Part shown: positions 42,063 through 53,183 of the stretch, piece by piece
How positions within the stretch are numbered: position 1 is the stretch's first letter
Layout: every line of letters starts with the position of its first letter
Assembly: GCA_030544215.1 (NCBI GenBank)
Contig: JARZZO010000016.1
Location: 34,866,001-34,930,000, forward strand
DNA length: 64,000 bases
Direction: 5' to 3'
Source: Zantedeschia hybrid cultivar
Lineage: Eukaryota; Streptophyta; Magnoliopsida; Alismatales; Araceae
Notes under the pieces: model-generated
Seen by the model: only the letters and a program-made list of their open reading frames with translations
Database searches by the model: none
Told to the model about the DNA's origin: nothing
Position numbers and translations under genes: made by a program

Positions 42063-43635
42063 TGTCCTCTAAGCCAATCATATGGCACTTATTTCAATCT
42101 GGTTCACTAATAAATGGCATTAAATTCATTATGTAGATTGACATATTTATAACTGCGCATAATGAAGTCCATGAATATGTGCAATAGTCATCAGATTATG
42201 ATGAGATCATAATAATGAGACTGATGACTTATAAACACATATTCTCAATTGTTCCTAGTCGTAGGATGTTTGAGAAGGACATCAAACATCCGGTTAGACT
42301 AGTACAGGTTATTCCAGCTCATATGATGAGGGTGACTGATCTCGTTAGTTACTAGTGTGGAGACACAATGGTAAACCTGTAGGTGCTCATTGGAGAATGA
42401 GTTCACTGAACTGATCCGACATGAATCGCCGAATGGTAATTTACCTGACTGTCAATCGGCTTGATTCATCGTCACAGTGGCGTGGTTGATCCTTGGACTT
42501 GAGACACCAAAGACACCTTGTCGGTGGACTTCTGGACTTTGACATTGACCTACGAATCCCTATCCACGGGATCTCTAATAGTCAAGGATCGGGTCCAACG
42601 GAAGACCTTCGAAGGTGATTGTGTGTTCAATAAAGGATCGTTCGCTCTCAGGTAACTGGAGAGAGAATGCTCTAGAATAGATCCGCAGGAGTCTCTGGCT
42701 AGAGCAGAAACAATATCAGAAAATAGGTTTTCGGATATTGTAAAGCGGAGTCTGATTCAAGTGAGTTGATAATGTAGGGTTTGACAGTTGACCATACCCT
42801 AGGTTAACTCGAGAGCATTGTGCGAACGAAGGATTATAGCCACGTGGTAACTGTGGACGGACAGGTTTATGAGCGGGTTGCTGAACCTCATTACCTTCTG
42901 GGATCATGCGGTGTTGCTTGGCACCCAACTTGATCGGAAGTTCGACCGAATTTACATGCGATGTTAATTCGGTTAAGTAATTAGTTAATATATAGATATT
43001 AATTAATTACAATAAGTCAATAACTAGTTATTGGACTTAACGGGCTGAAAATCGGACTGGTAAATGGGCCCAGAGGTCACATGCAATAAGATTCTCAGTC
43101 GGCGGTATATAAGTGAGATTTATATTAACTCGGGGACATTTGTGAAAACTCGCGCCGACTTAATATATATACGTGCTGTTGAGAAACCCTGGGCCAAGCT
43201 CCAGGATTTCCTCTTGCTGGCCGTCATCCCCCCTTTCTCTCTCCTTCTCTGGGCGCCCCGTTCGAGGCGCCAGAAACAGTTTCCGTCTTCGCCGCGTGTG
43301 ATTCCCGAAAGTCGGGAATTCCCATCAGCGGGATTTCAACAATCGTTATGGCGACGGATCTTCAGCGAGCGAGCTGATACGGACGAGGGATCGAGGACGA
43401 ACCACCGTGGAGGATCACGTGGATATCGCTGGAGGTCGGACGCTTGTGCGGCTCGCGGCATCGCCTCAACGGAACCGAGACGGAAGCGGATTCGAATCCG
43501 CGCACGGTAATCAGATTACTTCTCGTTGTTTTCGGTTTTAGTTTTTCGTTCCGAATCGGATCAACGGGCATCAGGCGAGATTTATTTTGTTCGTCGTTTC
43601 CGCTGCGTTCTTCGCGTCCCACCCGGATCCCAACA
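42063..43635 (+). repeat. 5' LTR of copia element 1
   Basis: It runs from TGTCCTCTAAGCC to GATCCCAACA, 1,573 bp. It shares AATGAAGTCCATGAATATG, GGTTAGACTAGTACAG and AGAGAATGAGTTCACTGAAC with the LTRs of copia element 2. The GC-rich segment 43300-43520 precedes the end. Confidence 0.88.
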
Positions 43636-43636
43636 G

Positions 43637-43649
43637 TGGTATCAGAGCC
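43637..43649 (+). promoter_or_regulatory. Primer binding site of copia element 1
   Basis: TGGTATCAGAGCC starts one base after the LTR end and matches initiator tRNA-Met. Confidence 0.92.
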
Positions 43650-44640
43650 GGGTTCCGCTCTGATCCGCTTCGGGACGACGAAATTAATATTCTAAATTAT
43701 TTCATGCATGAATTCAGTTTTGCTCATAGATATTGTTCATAGAATGAACTTAGAATATCAAATTTAATTTTTCTGTGTGAAAAACGAAATTTTTGGGGAA
43801 AGGGTTTTCGTCGCGTTCTTCATGAGATGAAGAACCAATTTTGTGAGCTTCGAAGTGCCTTCGAGGTTGTACGGCGACCTCCATGGTGGAGATCGGTATG
43901 ACCGGCGGCCTATGCAAAATTCTTTGGACCCCTACTGGGCGGTGGCCACCAGCGGTGAGCCTCCTTCTCTCTAACTTTTCCAAATGGTGGAAGATCTAGG
44001 GGAAGAGGACATAGATTCTAAACTGGTTTACCACCGGATTTTGAAGCTTCCGGCGGCAGGTGGATCGCCGGCCGACCACTGCCGGCACTGGGGACGATAG
44101 GGGCCACACCCCTTTGCTGTTTCCCGGCGGCCCAGCGGCCATCACCGGCGGCGGCACCGCCCATTCAACCTGCAAAAACAAAGGTTAACCGCAGGTTTAG
44201 GGGCTTCTTTTAGGGGTTGCCTACGTCTCCTGGCTTGCCGACCGGCCATCACCGACGTCGGGGAGGTGAAGGGGAGCACTGCCTGTAATTTTTGGCCGGC
44301 CACCGGCCTGACGGCGCCGGAGAGGAGCAAGAACTGCGGCGGCGCCGGCTGGGAAAGTGCAGGGAACCCTAACCCTGCGGGCCGGCCGAAGCTGGGTCGG
44401 GGGCCCTGGACCGGCGGTCCCGAGCCGGCCCGACCGGGGCCGAGGGGGCTCGGGCCGGCACGCCAGGCACCAGACCTGGCTGAGCCAGGTGGTGCCTGGC
44501 TTGAGCCCATGTCCCAGGGTCCAAGCCTGGCCTGTTTTTGGCTGGACCCGAGCCCAGGCCCATTGGGCCTAGCCCCTTGAATCCCTAACCCCAACCCATT
44601 AACTTGTTATTAAACCCCTATAACCCCATTTAACCCTCTG
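43650..44640 (+). other. GC-rich leader segment of copia element 1
   Basis: Rich in GCCGGC and GGCC, with frames on both strands that have no recognised domain. The equivalent part of element 2 (53330-53720) is shorter and also GC-rich. It is probably structured leader RNA rather than coding sequence. Confidence 0.5.
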
Positions 44641-44740
44641 AAAGTTTTATTAATGTCAATCACCCACCTCTAATTAACTGGAAATTATTTTAAATAAAGT
44701 TTAAAATATGGTTTAGACTTTAATTTACAATTTCCAGTTA

Positions 44741-45660
44741 AATAAGTGTTATTATTAAGATATGATCTTAATAAGATTTAACAAGTGTTGTTAAATCCTT
44801 TTAATAAAATGATTAGAGGGCTTTAATATTTAAGATATGATCTTAAATTAAATGTTAACAAGTGTTGTTACTGATTAATTAAGATATGATCTTAATTAAA
44901 GAGGGTTTTGATTTTAAGATGTGATCTTAAATAAAATTAACATAATTTGTTGATTTACCTTTAATTAAAGTAATTAAAGGGGTTAATATTTAAGATTTTG
45001 ATCTTAAATTATAATTAACAAGTGTTGTTAATCTGATTAAGTTGTGACTTTAAAATTAATCAGCAAATGATGTTAATTATTTAAGTGATTAGATTAATGT
45101 ATTAATTTCTTAGCAATCGTTGTTAGGAAACTAATTTTATAATTGACAGACACTTAGTAATAGTTATTAAGTGTTTAATTGACTAATTTTGATGTGTTAA
45201 TTAATTCTTGAGAATTAACCCTTAATAATAGTTATTAAGGATTCATTTGTTTATTTTAAAACTCTCAATAATAGTTATTGAGATATTTAATTAAATTTCT
45301 TAAGAATCTCTCAATTATAGTTAATATTGATCTAATCTACTTGGAATTTGATCTTTTATAAATGTTATTAAAAGATTAAATTAAGTCTAAGATGTTAGAC
45401 TATTTTAATTAGAAATGTTCTAATTATCATTTCTTAATAATTGTTATTGAGAAATATGATTTAAATAAAGGGGTTTATTAACAAGGAGTTGTTAAGGGTT
45501 TAATAATTTAGTTGAAAATTCTTTTACAAGTGTTATTTAGGAATTTTTAATTCTTTCAAATTGTTAGATTGTTTCATATTAATAATTGTTATTAATGTGA
45601 ATTAAAATTAATCTAAGTGTTAGATTAATTAATTTAGAATTGTTCTAAATTATACATGGA
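44741..45660 (+). repeat. Array of AT-rich mini-hairpins with three-base loops (copia leader)
   Basis: More than fifteen self-complementary stems of 7-11 bp are separated by short spacers. Examples: arm TTAATTAAGAT with loop ATG near 44879-44900; arm TTAACAA with loop GTG near 45016; arm CTCAATAA with loop TAG near 45265; arm AATTAGAA with loop ATG near 45407; arm ATTAATCTAA with loop GTG near 45607. Stem sequences differ but most carry AA before and TT after the loop, and the loop usually ends in G. It is not a simple tandem repeat. Confidence 0.8.
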
Positions 45661-46512
45661 ATATTTTAGAATTTTAATTTTAGCTTTGTGTGCGCATGTT
45701 GATGTGTTTAATGCTTTAAATTAGATTTATTACATGTTAGAAAATGAGATTTTTGAAAATTTAAATTATCCAATTTTGATTGGTACCCAGGTTTTAAGAA
45801 AGCCAAAATTATTATATTTTCAAAAAATTTAGCCTTCATGTGATGTGTTTTATCATGTGTGGATAGTTAAAATTTGTAGTGGTCATAGACATGCACTTAG
45901 TTAAATTTCATATCATGTGATAATGTGTGATTATGTGGATTGTTATAGAATGTGATGTACATTAATTAAGTGTTAATTAATGAGGCATGTGTGCCTCCCT
46001 CTCTCTTTCATTCCATTGTAATTCTATCTCCCTCTATTATTGTACTCGGCCATAAGGCTTTCTCTTACAATTTATTTGTATTTGAAATTGTTTCAAAATA
46101 AATATTATTTGTAATTGATCGCACCGGCCGAGAAAAGGCGAGGATGATCCACAAATGCAACCAGGAAGGCGACAGGAGATGAGATCACCAGTGGCTATAT
46201 GTTTGCATGTTTAAATTATGTAAATGTTATATAGTTTTGGTGATTAATTGTTTGGCTCCAGTTAATTACCGTGCTGTCCATGACCACATAATGAACATGT
46301 ATGGATGATGCATGCTTTTTGTTTTTGATTATGAATCGATTACTAATATCTGGGTATAGTTAAATATATTCGATATATTTATAAACTATCACTTAGGATG
46401 AGACCAACTTAATATAAACAAAACCTTCAATATAAAGTCTAAGCCGCAGCGCGAGTCATTGAGAATGTACCGCGTGGCTCTCCATCAATATAGTTCTTAG
46501 AACTTGATTCAG

Positions 46513-46836
46513 TGATGACAGTTTCTACGTGTTTACCCGAGATCTGCCACCATCTGATGAAAGGACTATTAACTATGGCATCTTGATGCCTTGAGATTGA
46601 AATAGAAGAACGGTGTAGCTATCCTCGCGTTTACCCGGGAGCTACATTCTTACTCTACTCTGTCACGTATTGATGGTAAAGCTTTGACCAGGTATAATGG
46701 TCTACTGTGTTTACCCGGGACCATTAAAGACCTGGGAGCCGAAATAAGATCGGATATTGCAAGGAGTTGCAATTACCATGAGATGGTTGCTCTAAGATAA
46801 TAGTACGATACTATGTGTTTACCCGAGGTCATACTA
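46513..46836 (+). repeat. Four hairpins sharing a GTGTTTACCCG-type loop (copia leader)
   Basis: GTTTACCCG(A/G)G occurs at about 46528, 46630, 46710 and 46818. Around three of them the flanks pair: GTAGCT/AGCTAC (46616-46646), AATGGTC/GACCATT (46696-46725) and AGTACGA/TCATACT with one mismatch (46802-46834). The first copy has a weaker stem. Element 2 has three hairpins at the matching place with a different shared loop. Confidence 0.65.
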
Positions 46837-46857
46837 TGATTCTTGGAGATTCTGATC

Positions 46858-46929
46858 CTCACTAGAAGACCGTCGGAGTCTTCCGTTCTGTATACCTGAA
46901 GGTTATACAGTCCGTCGAAAAATAGTGAG
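46858..46929 (+). ncRNA. Candidate three-way-junction RNA element before gag (copia 1)
   Basis: The outer stem CTCACTA/TAGTGAG (46858-46864, 46923-46929) encloses hairpin GAAGAC/GTCTTC (46865-46883) and hairpin CTGTATA/TATACAG (46888-46910), followed by an unpaired TCCGTCGAAA. The same layout occurs at 55644-55715 in copia 2 with compensatory base changes. Its position close to the gag start suggests a role in packaging, dimerisation or translation, but no function is known. Confidence 0.55.
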
Positions 46930-47004
46930 AAATAATTCAAGATAAAAGACCATAATTGAATTATAAGAACTATCTGCTTAAATCACGTTATTTCCTTCGA
47001 TCAC

Positions 47005-47640
47005 TGGTATGTCGTCTATTCGAGATTTTGGCATGTTGGATGCCAATACTTCTCATACTCAGACTGATTAGAAAACTCTGAAGAATGTCTTTAGGGCCAA
47101 GTGAAAGTCACTATCCTAATTAGATATCATGAATCATCTTACTTTGATAGACCAAGGTGAAGGGTACTCATGGTATGCCTTATTGAATGGCAATGATTGT
47201 CATGAAATCTCTTATTTGGATAGACCAAGATGACGAGATATTTATGATGTGCCTTTGAGAAAGGCAAGTGGTAAGATTTTAAACGATCGAATCCACACCT
47301 GAAAAGGATAAAGAAAAGTCAGCTGAGATAGAGAAGTAGCAGTTCTCCCACTGCAATCAATATAAGGATACTGGAGAATTAGCGTATCCAATATGAGATA
47401 TTGGAAATGATTCTAAGAACTGCGATAGTGTGCAGACTTAGATAAGTAAAAGGAAATCGAGAAAATGTAAGTGTTGAGTTAGACTCAACTATTGTTCATG
47501 ATATTCATAGGTTACTGTTAGACAGTAAATTTTTATATGTCTATAGGAGTCTAATATGAAACTGAATAATTATTATTTAGTTGCATAAGATAGCAAGAAT
47601 TGTAAAAGTGAAGAACATTGACTGAAAATGAACAATAGTT
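47005..47640 (+). pseudogene. gag: Decayed gag start of copia element 1
   Basis: ATGTCGTCTATTCG near 47010 aligns with the gag start of copia 2 (MSSN...; both contain KNVFR shortly after). A stop follows within about 20 codons, and later sequence is only loosely gag-like, with a repeated ATAGACCAAG motif at 47140 and 47220. The end of this remnant against chromovirus RT is approximate. Confidence 0.55.
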
Positions 47641-47649
47641 GTTCAAATC

Positions 47650-50462
47650 AGTCCAAGGCCCCGTATCGGATGGCTCCGGCCGAACGCGCCGAGTTAAAGG
47701 CGTAGTTGCAGGAATTGCTGGATAAGGGTTTTATTTGTCCCGGTACTTCTCCGTGGGGTGCTCCAGTTCTGTTTGTTAGGAATAAGGATGGTTCTCTGAG
47801 GCTGTGCATTGATTATAGACATCTGAACTAGGTAACAGTAAAGAATAAGTACCCACTTCCGAGAATTGATGATCTGATGGATCAGTTGCAGTCTGCCAAG
47901 GTATTCTCGAAGATTGACTTTAGGTCAGGGTATTACCAAATGAGAATCCGTGAGGCTGATGTGAGTAAGACGGCTTTTAGGATTCGATACAGACATTATG
48001 AGTTCTTGGTTATGCCTTTCAGCTTGACCAATGCTCCGGCAGCTTTTATGGATTTGATGAACCAGGTCTTCAGGGCCTACCTGGATCAGTTTGTGGTGGT
48101 GTTTGTAGATGATATTTTGGTATATTTTTCTTCTGAAGAAGAGCATGCCATGCATCTTAAGATGGTGTTGCAGGTTCTGAGAGAGCACCAACTCTATGCC
48201 AAGTTTAGCAAGTGTGAATTCTGGCTAGATAAGGTGCACTTCCTGGAGCATGTCGTTTCTGGAGATGACATTACTATAGATCCAGCCAAGATTGAGGCAG
48301 TGATGGACTGGGGCAGACCGACGACAGTAACTGAGATCAGGAGCTTTTTGGGGTTAGCAGGGTATTACAGACAGCTTATTTAGGATTTTTCTTCAATAGC
48401 GACCCCCTTGTCGAGGTTGACTCGTAAAGGAGTTCGTTTTGTGTGGACCGAGGAGTGTGAGCGGAGCTTCACTGAGTTGAATACTCGTCTCACTTCGGCT
48501 CCAATTATAGTGCTTCCATCTAGTTCTGGTGGATTCGTGGTTTTTTTCGATGCATCTTGTCGAGGTTTGGGTGCGGTTCTAATGCAACATGGTAAGGTTG
48601 CGGCCTATGCTTCTAGGCAGCTGAAGAAGCATGAGGAGAACTACACCACTCATGACTTGGAGTTGGCGGCTGTGGTATTTGCACTGAAGATCTGGAGGCA
48701 CTACTTATATGTGGAGAAGTTTCAGGTTTTTACTGATCACAAGAGCCTGAAGTACGTATTCACGTAGAAGGATTTGAATTTGAGGCAGCGCAGGTGGATG
48801 GAGTTTATCAAGGATTATGCTCTCGACCTTTCTTATCATTCGGGCAAGGCGAACGTGGTGGCGGACGTCTTGAGTCGGAAGTCAGTCGTATCACATCTTA
48901 TGATTTAGGAATGGAGATTATATGAACAGGTTGTGGAATCTTCCTATAGGATTCCTCGAGAGGCTGATAGAGCCGTGTTGGCCAGCTTGACTGTGAGGCC
49001 AGCAGTGTATCATGCAGTGATCGAGGCTCAGAGGGCGGATGCAGAGCTACCGCAGATTCTCCAGATATCAGAGGTGGAGTTGTGGGATGATGGCACGGTC
49101 AGATTTAGAGGCATACTCTATATTCCAGCTGAGGAAGAGGTGCGCAGTAGTGTCCTAGATGAGGCGCACCGTTCTAAATATGCAGTGCATCATGGAGCGA
49201 CTAAGATGTATCATTATTTAAGGAGGCACTTTTGATGGCCTGGTATGAAGAAAGACGTGGCTGAATATGTGGCAAGGTGCCTGACTTGTCAGCAGGTTAA
49301 GGCAGAACATTAGAGACTAGGAGGGTTGTTGTAGCCGTTACCGATCCCGGAGTGGAAATGGGAACATGTGACTATGGACTTTGTCATGGGATTACCCGTG
49401 TCACCCGGCAGAAGAGACGCGAACTGGGTCATTGTTGATCGATTGACCAAGTCGACGCACTTTCTAGCTATAAGGAAGGACTGGTCAGTCGGTAAGCTGG
49501 CAAGGTTGTTTGTGGACCAGATCATCTCTTTGCATGGGGTGACCTTGTCCATCGTATCAGATCGGGATCTGAGATTTACTTCTAGATTCTGGAGAAGTTT
49601 TCAGAAGGCCTTGGGTACGCAGTTAGCCTTCAACTCGGCTTACCATCCCGAGACTGATGGGCAGTCAGAGAGGACCATTCAGATATTGGAGAATATGCTC
49701 AGGGGATGTTGCCTGGATTGGGGAGGTTCTTGGGAGCAACACTTGTTTGCAGTAGAGTTTGCTTACAACAATAGTTATCATTCTAGTATCGGCATGGTGC
49801 CATATGAGGCATTGTTTGGGTGACCGTGTCGATCCCCTATGAATTGGTTTGACATTGGCGAGAGGCAGATAGCAGGGCCAGAGTTAGTACAGCAGTGTGC
49901 TGAGGTTGCCAGGGTAATGCAACAAAGGTTGACTACAGCTCAGAATAGGCAGAAGAGTTATGCATATATTCATAGGAGACCGCTTGAGTTCGAGGTTGGG
50001 GACCACGTGTTTCTCCGAGTCTCACCCTCCAAGGGTGTGATTAGATTCGGGAAGCGAGGTAAGCTGAGTCTGAGATTTATTAGGTCTTTTTTCATTCTTG
50101 CTCGAATTGGGGAAACGGCGTATCAGTTAGCCTTGCCACCTAGTCTTGCAGGAGTGCACGACGTGTTCCACGTTTCTTTATTGAGGAAGTATGTTCAGGA
50201 TCCGTCTCATGTCTTGGACTTTTCGGAATTGGAAGTCACTGAGGACTTGTCCTTTCCGGAATTTCCAGTGCGTATTGAGGATCGCAGGGAGCAGGTCCTT
50301 CGGAAAAAGGTTGTTCCTCTAGTTAAGGTGATTTGGCAACATCGCTCCAGAGGCGAGGCTGCTTGGGAGCGAGATGATGAGATGCGAGAACAGTTCCCTA
50401 CCTTTTCTTGTAAGTTCTCTTGTGAGCTTGTACTATCATTTTTCGATCTCATTATTTTATAG
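47650..50462 (+). pseudogene. pol: Chromovirus pol (RT, RNase H, integrase, chromodomain-like tail), one frame with nine stops
   Basis: The whole region reads in a single frame without indels. Domains in order: RT with CIDYRHLN, FRSGYYQMRI and FVDDILVY; RNase H with FFDASCRGLGAVL and YTTHDLELAAVV; integrase with the zinc-finger HHGATKM and CLTCQQ, then MDFVMGLP, VSDRDLRFTS and HPETDGQSERTIQ; GPY-like module; and a tail with DPSHVLDFSELEV like the Del/Tekay chromodomain. Stops are at 47703, 47829, 48381, 48765, 48906, 49233, 49311, 49332 and 49821. Seven are TAG where glutamine is usual or plausible; TGA at 49233 replaces tryptophan and TGA at 49821 an arginine. Confidence 0.9.
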
Positions 50463-50488
50463 CAGCAATTTCGAGGACGAAATTCTTT

Positions 50489-50682
50489 TAAGGGGGAGGA
50501 GAATGTAAAGACTGAGGTTTTAGATTCGATTATCGGGTTGATTTTGGTGTCGGACCCCTTGGTTTGAGCCCTTGTGGGGTTGGGGCATGAGTTCTTTTTC
50601 GCATCGAGCTTGCGAGATGTGGTTCAAATGGCGTCGGGTTAGGGGGACGCTTTTTGGAATGTGTCACGTGGGTCGATTTAGG
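50489..50682 (+). repeat. Polypurine tract and truncated 3' LTR of the chromovirus
   Basis: AAGGGGGAGGAGA (50490-50502) is followed by TGTAAAGACTGAG at 50504. The LTR matches the first 180 bp of the copy at 39270, including one CGTC/GACG dyad (50623-50657), and stops at about 50682 after CACGTGGGTCGATTT. Confidence 0.8.
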
Positions 50683-50706
50683 GGGACGCCAAGATATACC
50701 AATCTT

Positions 50707-51252
50707 TGTTAGGTGGGTTCCTAGACACAACAACTGCTATGTAGTTAGGTGTTGCTTCCTTGATTGTGATGACAACAGAGCCATCCCAAGCCAACTAGAG
50801 GCTACTGGCTGCTGGGTTTCCTGTGTGGCTCCCGATCCAAACCGGGCAGAAGAGACTCTGCCGGCACCCTTCAAGCTCGTGTGGTCGCCGTGGGGATCCA
50901 GAACTCCGAACAAGAACACCAAGAATCGAGAGGGAGAGAAGAAAAGGATTCAGAGGTAGAAGAAGAGGAGATGAGACCAAAGATTAGAGTAAAGGAGATG
51001 AGCACCGGATTAACCAAATCTATCCAATCTCAATATTCCATTACTATTTATATGAGTATCCTTACAAGAGATCTGGGTACTGTTAGGACCTTCAAAACCA
51101 GCTGGCCAACTACCCATTACAATTTCTAACAACTTCTAAAACTAAAAAAAGGGAATTGAAAAGCTCAGGCACCTGCCGCTGAGCTGGTTCAAATGACTGT
51201 TATGGCCGTTTTTACTGTAGCAACATTAGTTCTTACTAAAAAATGCCTAACA
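50707..51252 (-). repeat. 3' LTR of a minus-strand gypsy remnant
   Basis: On the minus strand it starts TGTTAGGCATTTTTTAG and ends CCCACCTAACA, giving 7-bp inverted ends (TGTTAGG/CCTAACA) and 546 bp. The polypurine tract AAGAGGGGGAGGAAAT lies immediately upstream on that strand (51253-51268). A minus-strand TATA-like CATATAAATAG lies near 51045. Confidence 0.7.
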
Positions 51253-51268
51253 ATTTCCTCCCCCTCTT

Positions 51269-51608
51269 ATTGAATGACCTTGTCCCCAAGGTAGAAATGG
51301 GGATACATGGAAACAAACTCATAATAGTCTATCCATGCGGCATCTGTAGCTGCTTTTCCCTTCCATTGAATCAAAGACTTGTGGAACTGGTAAGTTATTT
51401 CGTTTGATCATTATGCGTCCCAATAATAAATCCGGTTCGCTTGGTGATAGGCAAGCAGATAGCAATAGGCTATGCTAGAAGAAGAGTCTGGCCATGAGCT
51501 TTCTTCAATTGTGATACATGAAATACATTATGAATGCGATAGGAATTTGGGATAGCTAATCTATAAGCGACTTGTCCAATACGTGCAAGTATTTGATAAG
51601 GACTATAG
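51269..51608 (-). pseudogene. Gypsy integrase C-terminus (GPY module), minus strand; continues at 60875
   Basis: Reading leftwards from 51608 gives GPYQILVRIGQVAYRLAIP and VFHVSQLKKAHGQ, the integrase tail common to Ty3/gypsy pol, with stops after it. Upstream codons lie beyond copia element 2: from about 60930 leftwards the sequence reads NNKLAFKYY and then joins to GPYQ. Copia 2 therefore inserted exactly here. A second inverted copy lies at 57735-58142. Confidence 0.8.
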
Positions 51609-53169
51609 TGTTAGTCTTAGGTGGCCTACAAGCCAATCTAATTATATCAATCTCGTTCATTTATTAATAAAATGACATTATTTCGTTATGTGTAAATTCG
51701 TATTATTATCGTCTCATAATGAAGTCCATGAATATGTGCGATAGTGATAAGATTATGATGAGATCATACTAATGAGACTGATCACTTAAACACACATATT
51801 CTTAAGAGTTCCTAGTCGGAGGATATCCGAGAAGGACATCGGATATCCGGTTAGACTAGTACAGATCACTCATATTCCTATGATGAGGGTGACTGATCTC
51901 ATAGTCACTTGTGTGGAGACACTAAGGCGAATCTGTAGGTGTTCATTAGAGAATGAGTTCACTGAACTAATCTGACTGAATCGCTGGATGGTATAATATC
52001 TCATTGTCAACCAGCTTGATTCTATTGTCACAGTTGCGTGGATGGTCCTCGGACTTGAGACACCAAGGACACCTTGTCGGTGCACTTATGTACTTTGACC
52101 TTGGTTTATGAATCTCTATCCACGGGATTCTAAACAACCAAGGATTGAGTACAACGGAATACCGTTGAAGGGAATTGAGTGTCAATAAGGAATCATTCAC
52201 TCTTAGTACTTAGAGAGAGAATGCTCTAGGAAGGATGCACGGAAGTCCCTAACCAGGGCGGATGATAATATTGGGAAAGGAGTTTTCCAATATTATACGA
52301 CATCATCTGATCCAAGTGAGTCGACCAGTTAGGGTTTGACGGTACACCATACCTTGAGTTGACTCGAGAGCATTGTACGAATGAAGGATTATATTCACGC
52401 GGTAACTGTTGGCGGAAAGGTTCCAAGAGTGGGTTACTTAACCCCGATACCTTTCGAGTTCACGCAGTGTTGCTTAGCACCCAACGTGATCGTAGGCGTG
52501 ATCGAGTTTAATATGCGATATTAATTCGATTAATTAATAAATTAATAATGAGTTATTAATTAATTATTCAGGCCAGTGAGGAGTCATTGGGATTATTGGG
52601 CCATTAATCGGACTGGTTATTGGGTGTAGAGGGTCACACACAAATGATTCTCAAGGCGATGGATAATAAGTGTGTTTTATATTAAACTGGGGATTTTTAT
52701 GAGAAACCGCACAAATTAATATAAAAGATAGCGAACGGGCTGAGTAGGCCATACTACTGCTAACCCTAGCCACCCCCTCCTCTCTTCCTCTCTCTCTCTA
52801 ACGCCCCAAGCCTATTAAGTTCTTCGGGTCTGCTCTGCCGCTTCTCCGACTCCCGTCCGACGGAAAATTGACTGTGCGTCGCGACGGTCGTTGCTGCGAA
52901 CGGCGAAGGATTCGTAGGCTGCAACGAGCGAGGAACGTGAGGATATCCACCGCGAGGAGGATCACGTGGACTTCGCTAGAGGCCGGGAATCTGCGCGGCT
53001 GGCGATGTCACACCGACGGAACCAATCGGTCGCGGATTCGAATCCGCGCAAGGTAATGCTTCGATTATATGATAATCGAAATTTAATATTCGGAATAGGA
53101 AACGGATCGCTGTAATTTTAACTTTATTTCCGCTGCATGAGTGATCCTGAGAAACGTGAGAATCCAACA
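51609..53169 (+). repeat. 5' LTR of copia element 2
   Basis: TGTTAGTCTTAGGTGGCC to GAGAATCCAACA, 1,561 bp. It is similar to 59322-60874 and, in reverse, to 56172-57734. Confidence 0.92.
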
Positions 53170-53170
53170 G

Positions 53171-53183
53171 TGGTATCATAGTC
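53171..53183 (+). promoter_or_regulatory. Primer binding site of copia element 2, mutated
   Basis: TGGTATCATAGTC follows the LTR by one base. It differs from the initiator-Met site TGGTATCAGAGCC at two positions, so this copy would prime poorly. Confidence 0.85.

Larger units (their letters stand above)
42063..47640 (+). mobile_element. Ty1/copia element 1, 3' end deleted
   Basis: It begins with an LTR (42063-43635) and tRNA-iMet PBS, followed by a long non-coding leader and a decayed gag start (about 47009). Its relation to copia element 2 (51609-60874) is clear from shared LTR blocks and from the leader: the same order of GC-rich section, hairpin array, conserved CCACAAATGCAACCAGGAAG block and three-way-junction candidate. 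Protease, integrase, RT and the 3' LTR are absent, and chromovirus RT follows directly, so one deletion removed parts of both elements. The right border is approximate. Confidence 0.75.
39270..50682 (+). mobile_element. Chromovirus-type Ty3/gypsy element, interrupted and truncated
   Basis: Parts in order: 5' LTR 39270-41390, tRNA-iMet PBS, gag start 41548-42062, a copia insertion with adjoining deletion (42063 to about 47640), RT to integrase 47650-50462, polypurine tract and the first 180 bp of the 3' LTR. The chromodomain-like tail and tRNA-iMet primer point to the Del/Tekay branch. The protease and rest of gag are missing. The right end is cut off at about 50682, where a different LTR follows. 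Confidence 0.85.

Noticed and set aside
44142..44594. Overlapping GC-rich frames on both strands in the copia 1 leader
   Set aside because: Low-complexity Gly/Pro/Arg proteins without domains, not preserved in the matching leader of copia 2.
46855..46930. Hammerhead ribozyme, because of GTCGAAA and a nearby CTGATGA (46553)
   Set aside because: The CTGATGA is 300 bases away and not placed between stems I and II; the core cannot be assembled in either copia copy.
39270..50682. Endogenous pararetrovirus, because of the tRNA-Met primer site
   Set aside because: LTRs flank the element and an integrase is present, which plant pararetroviruses lack.
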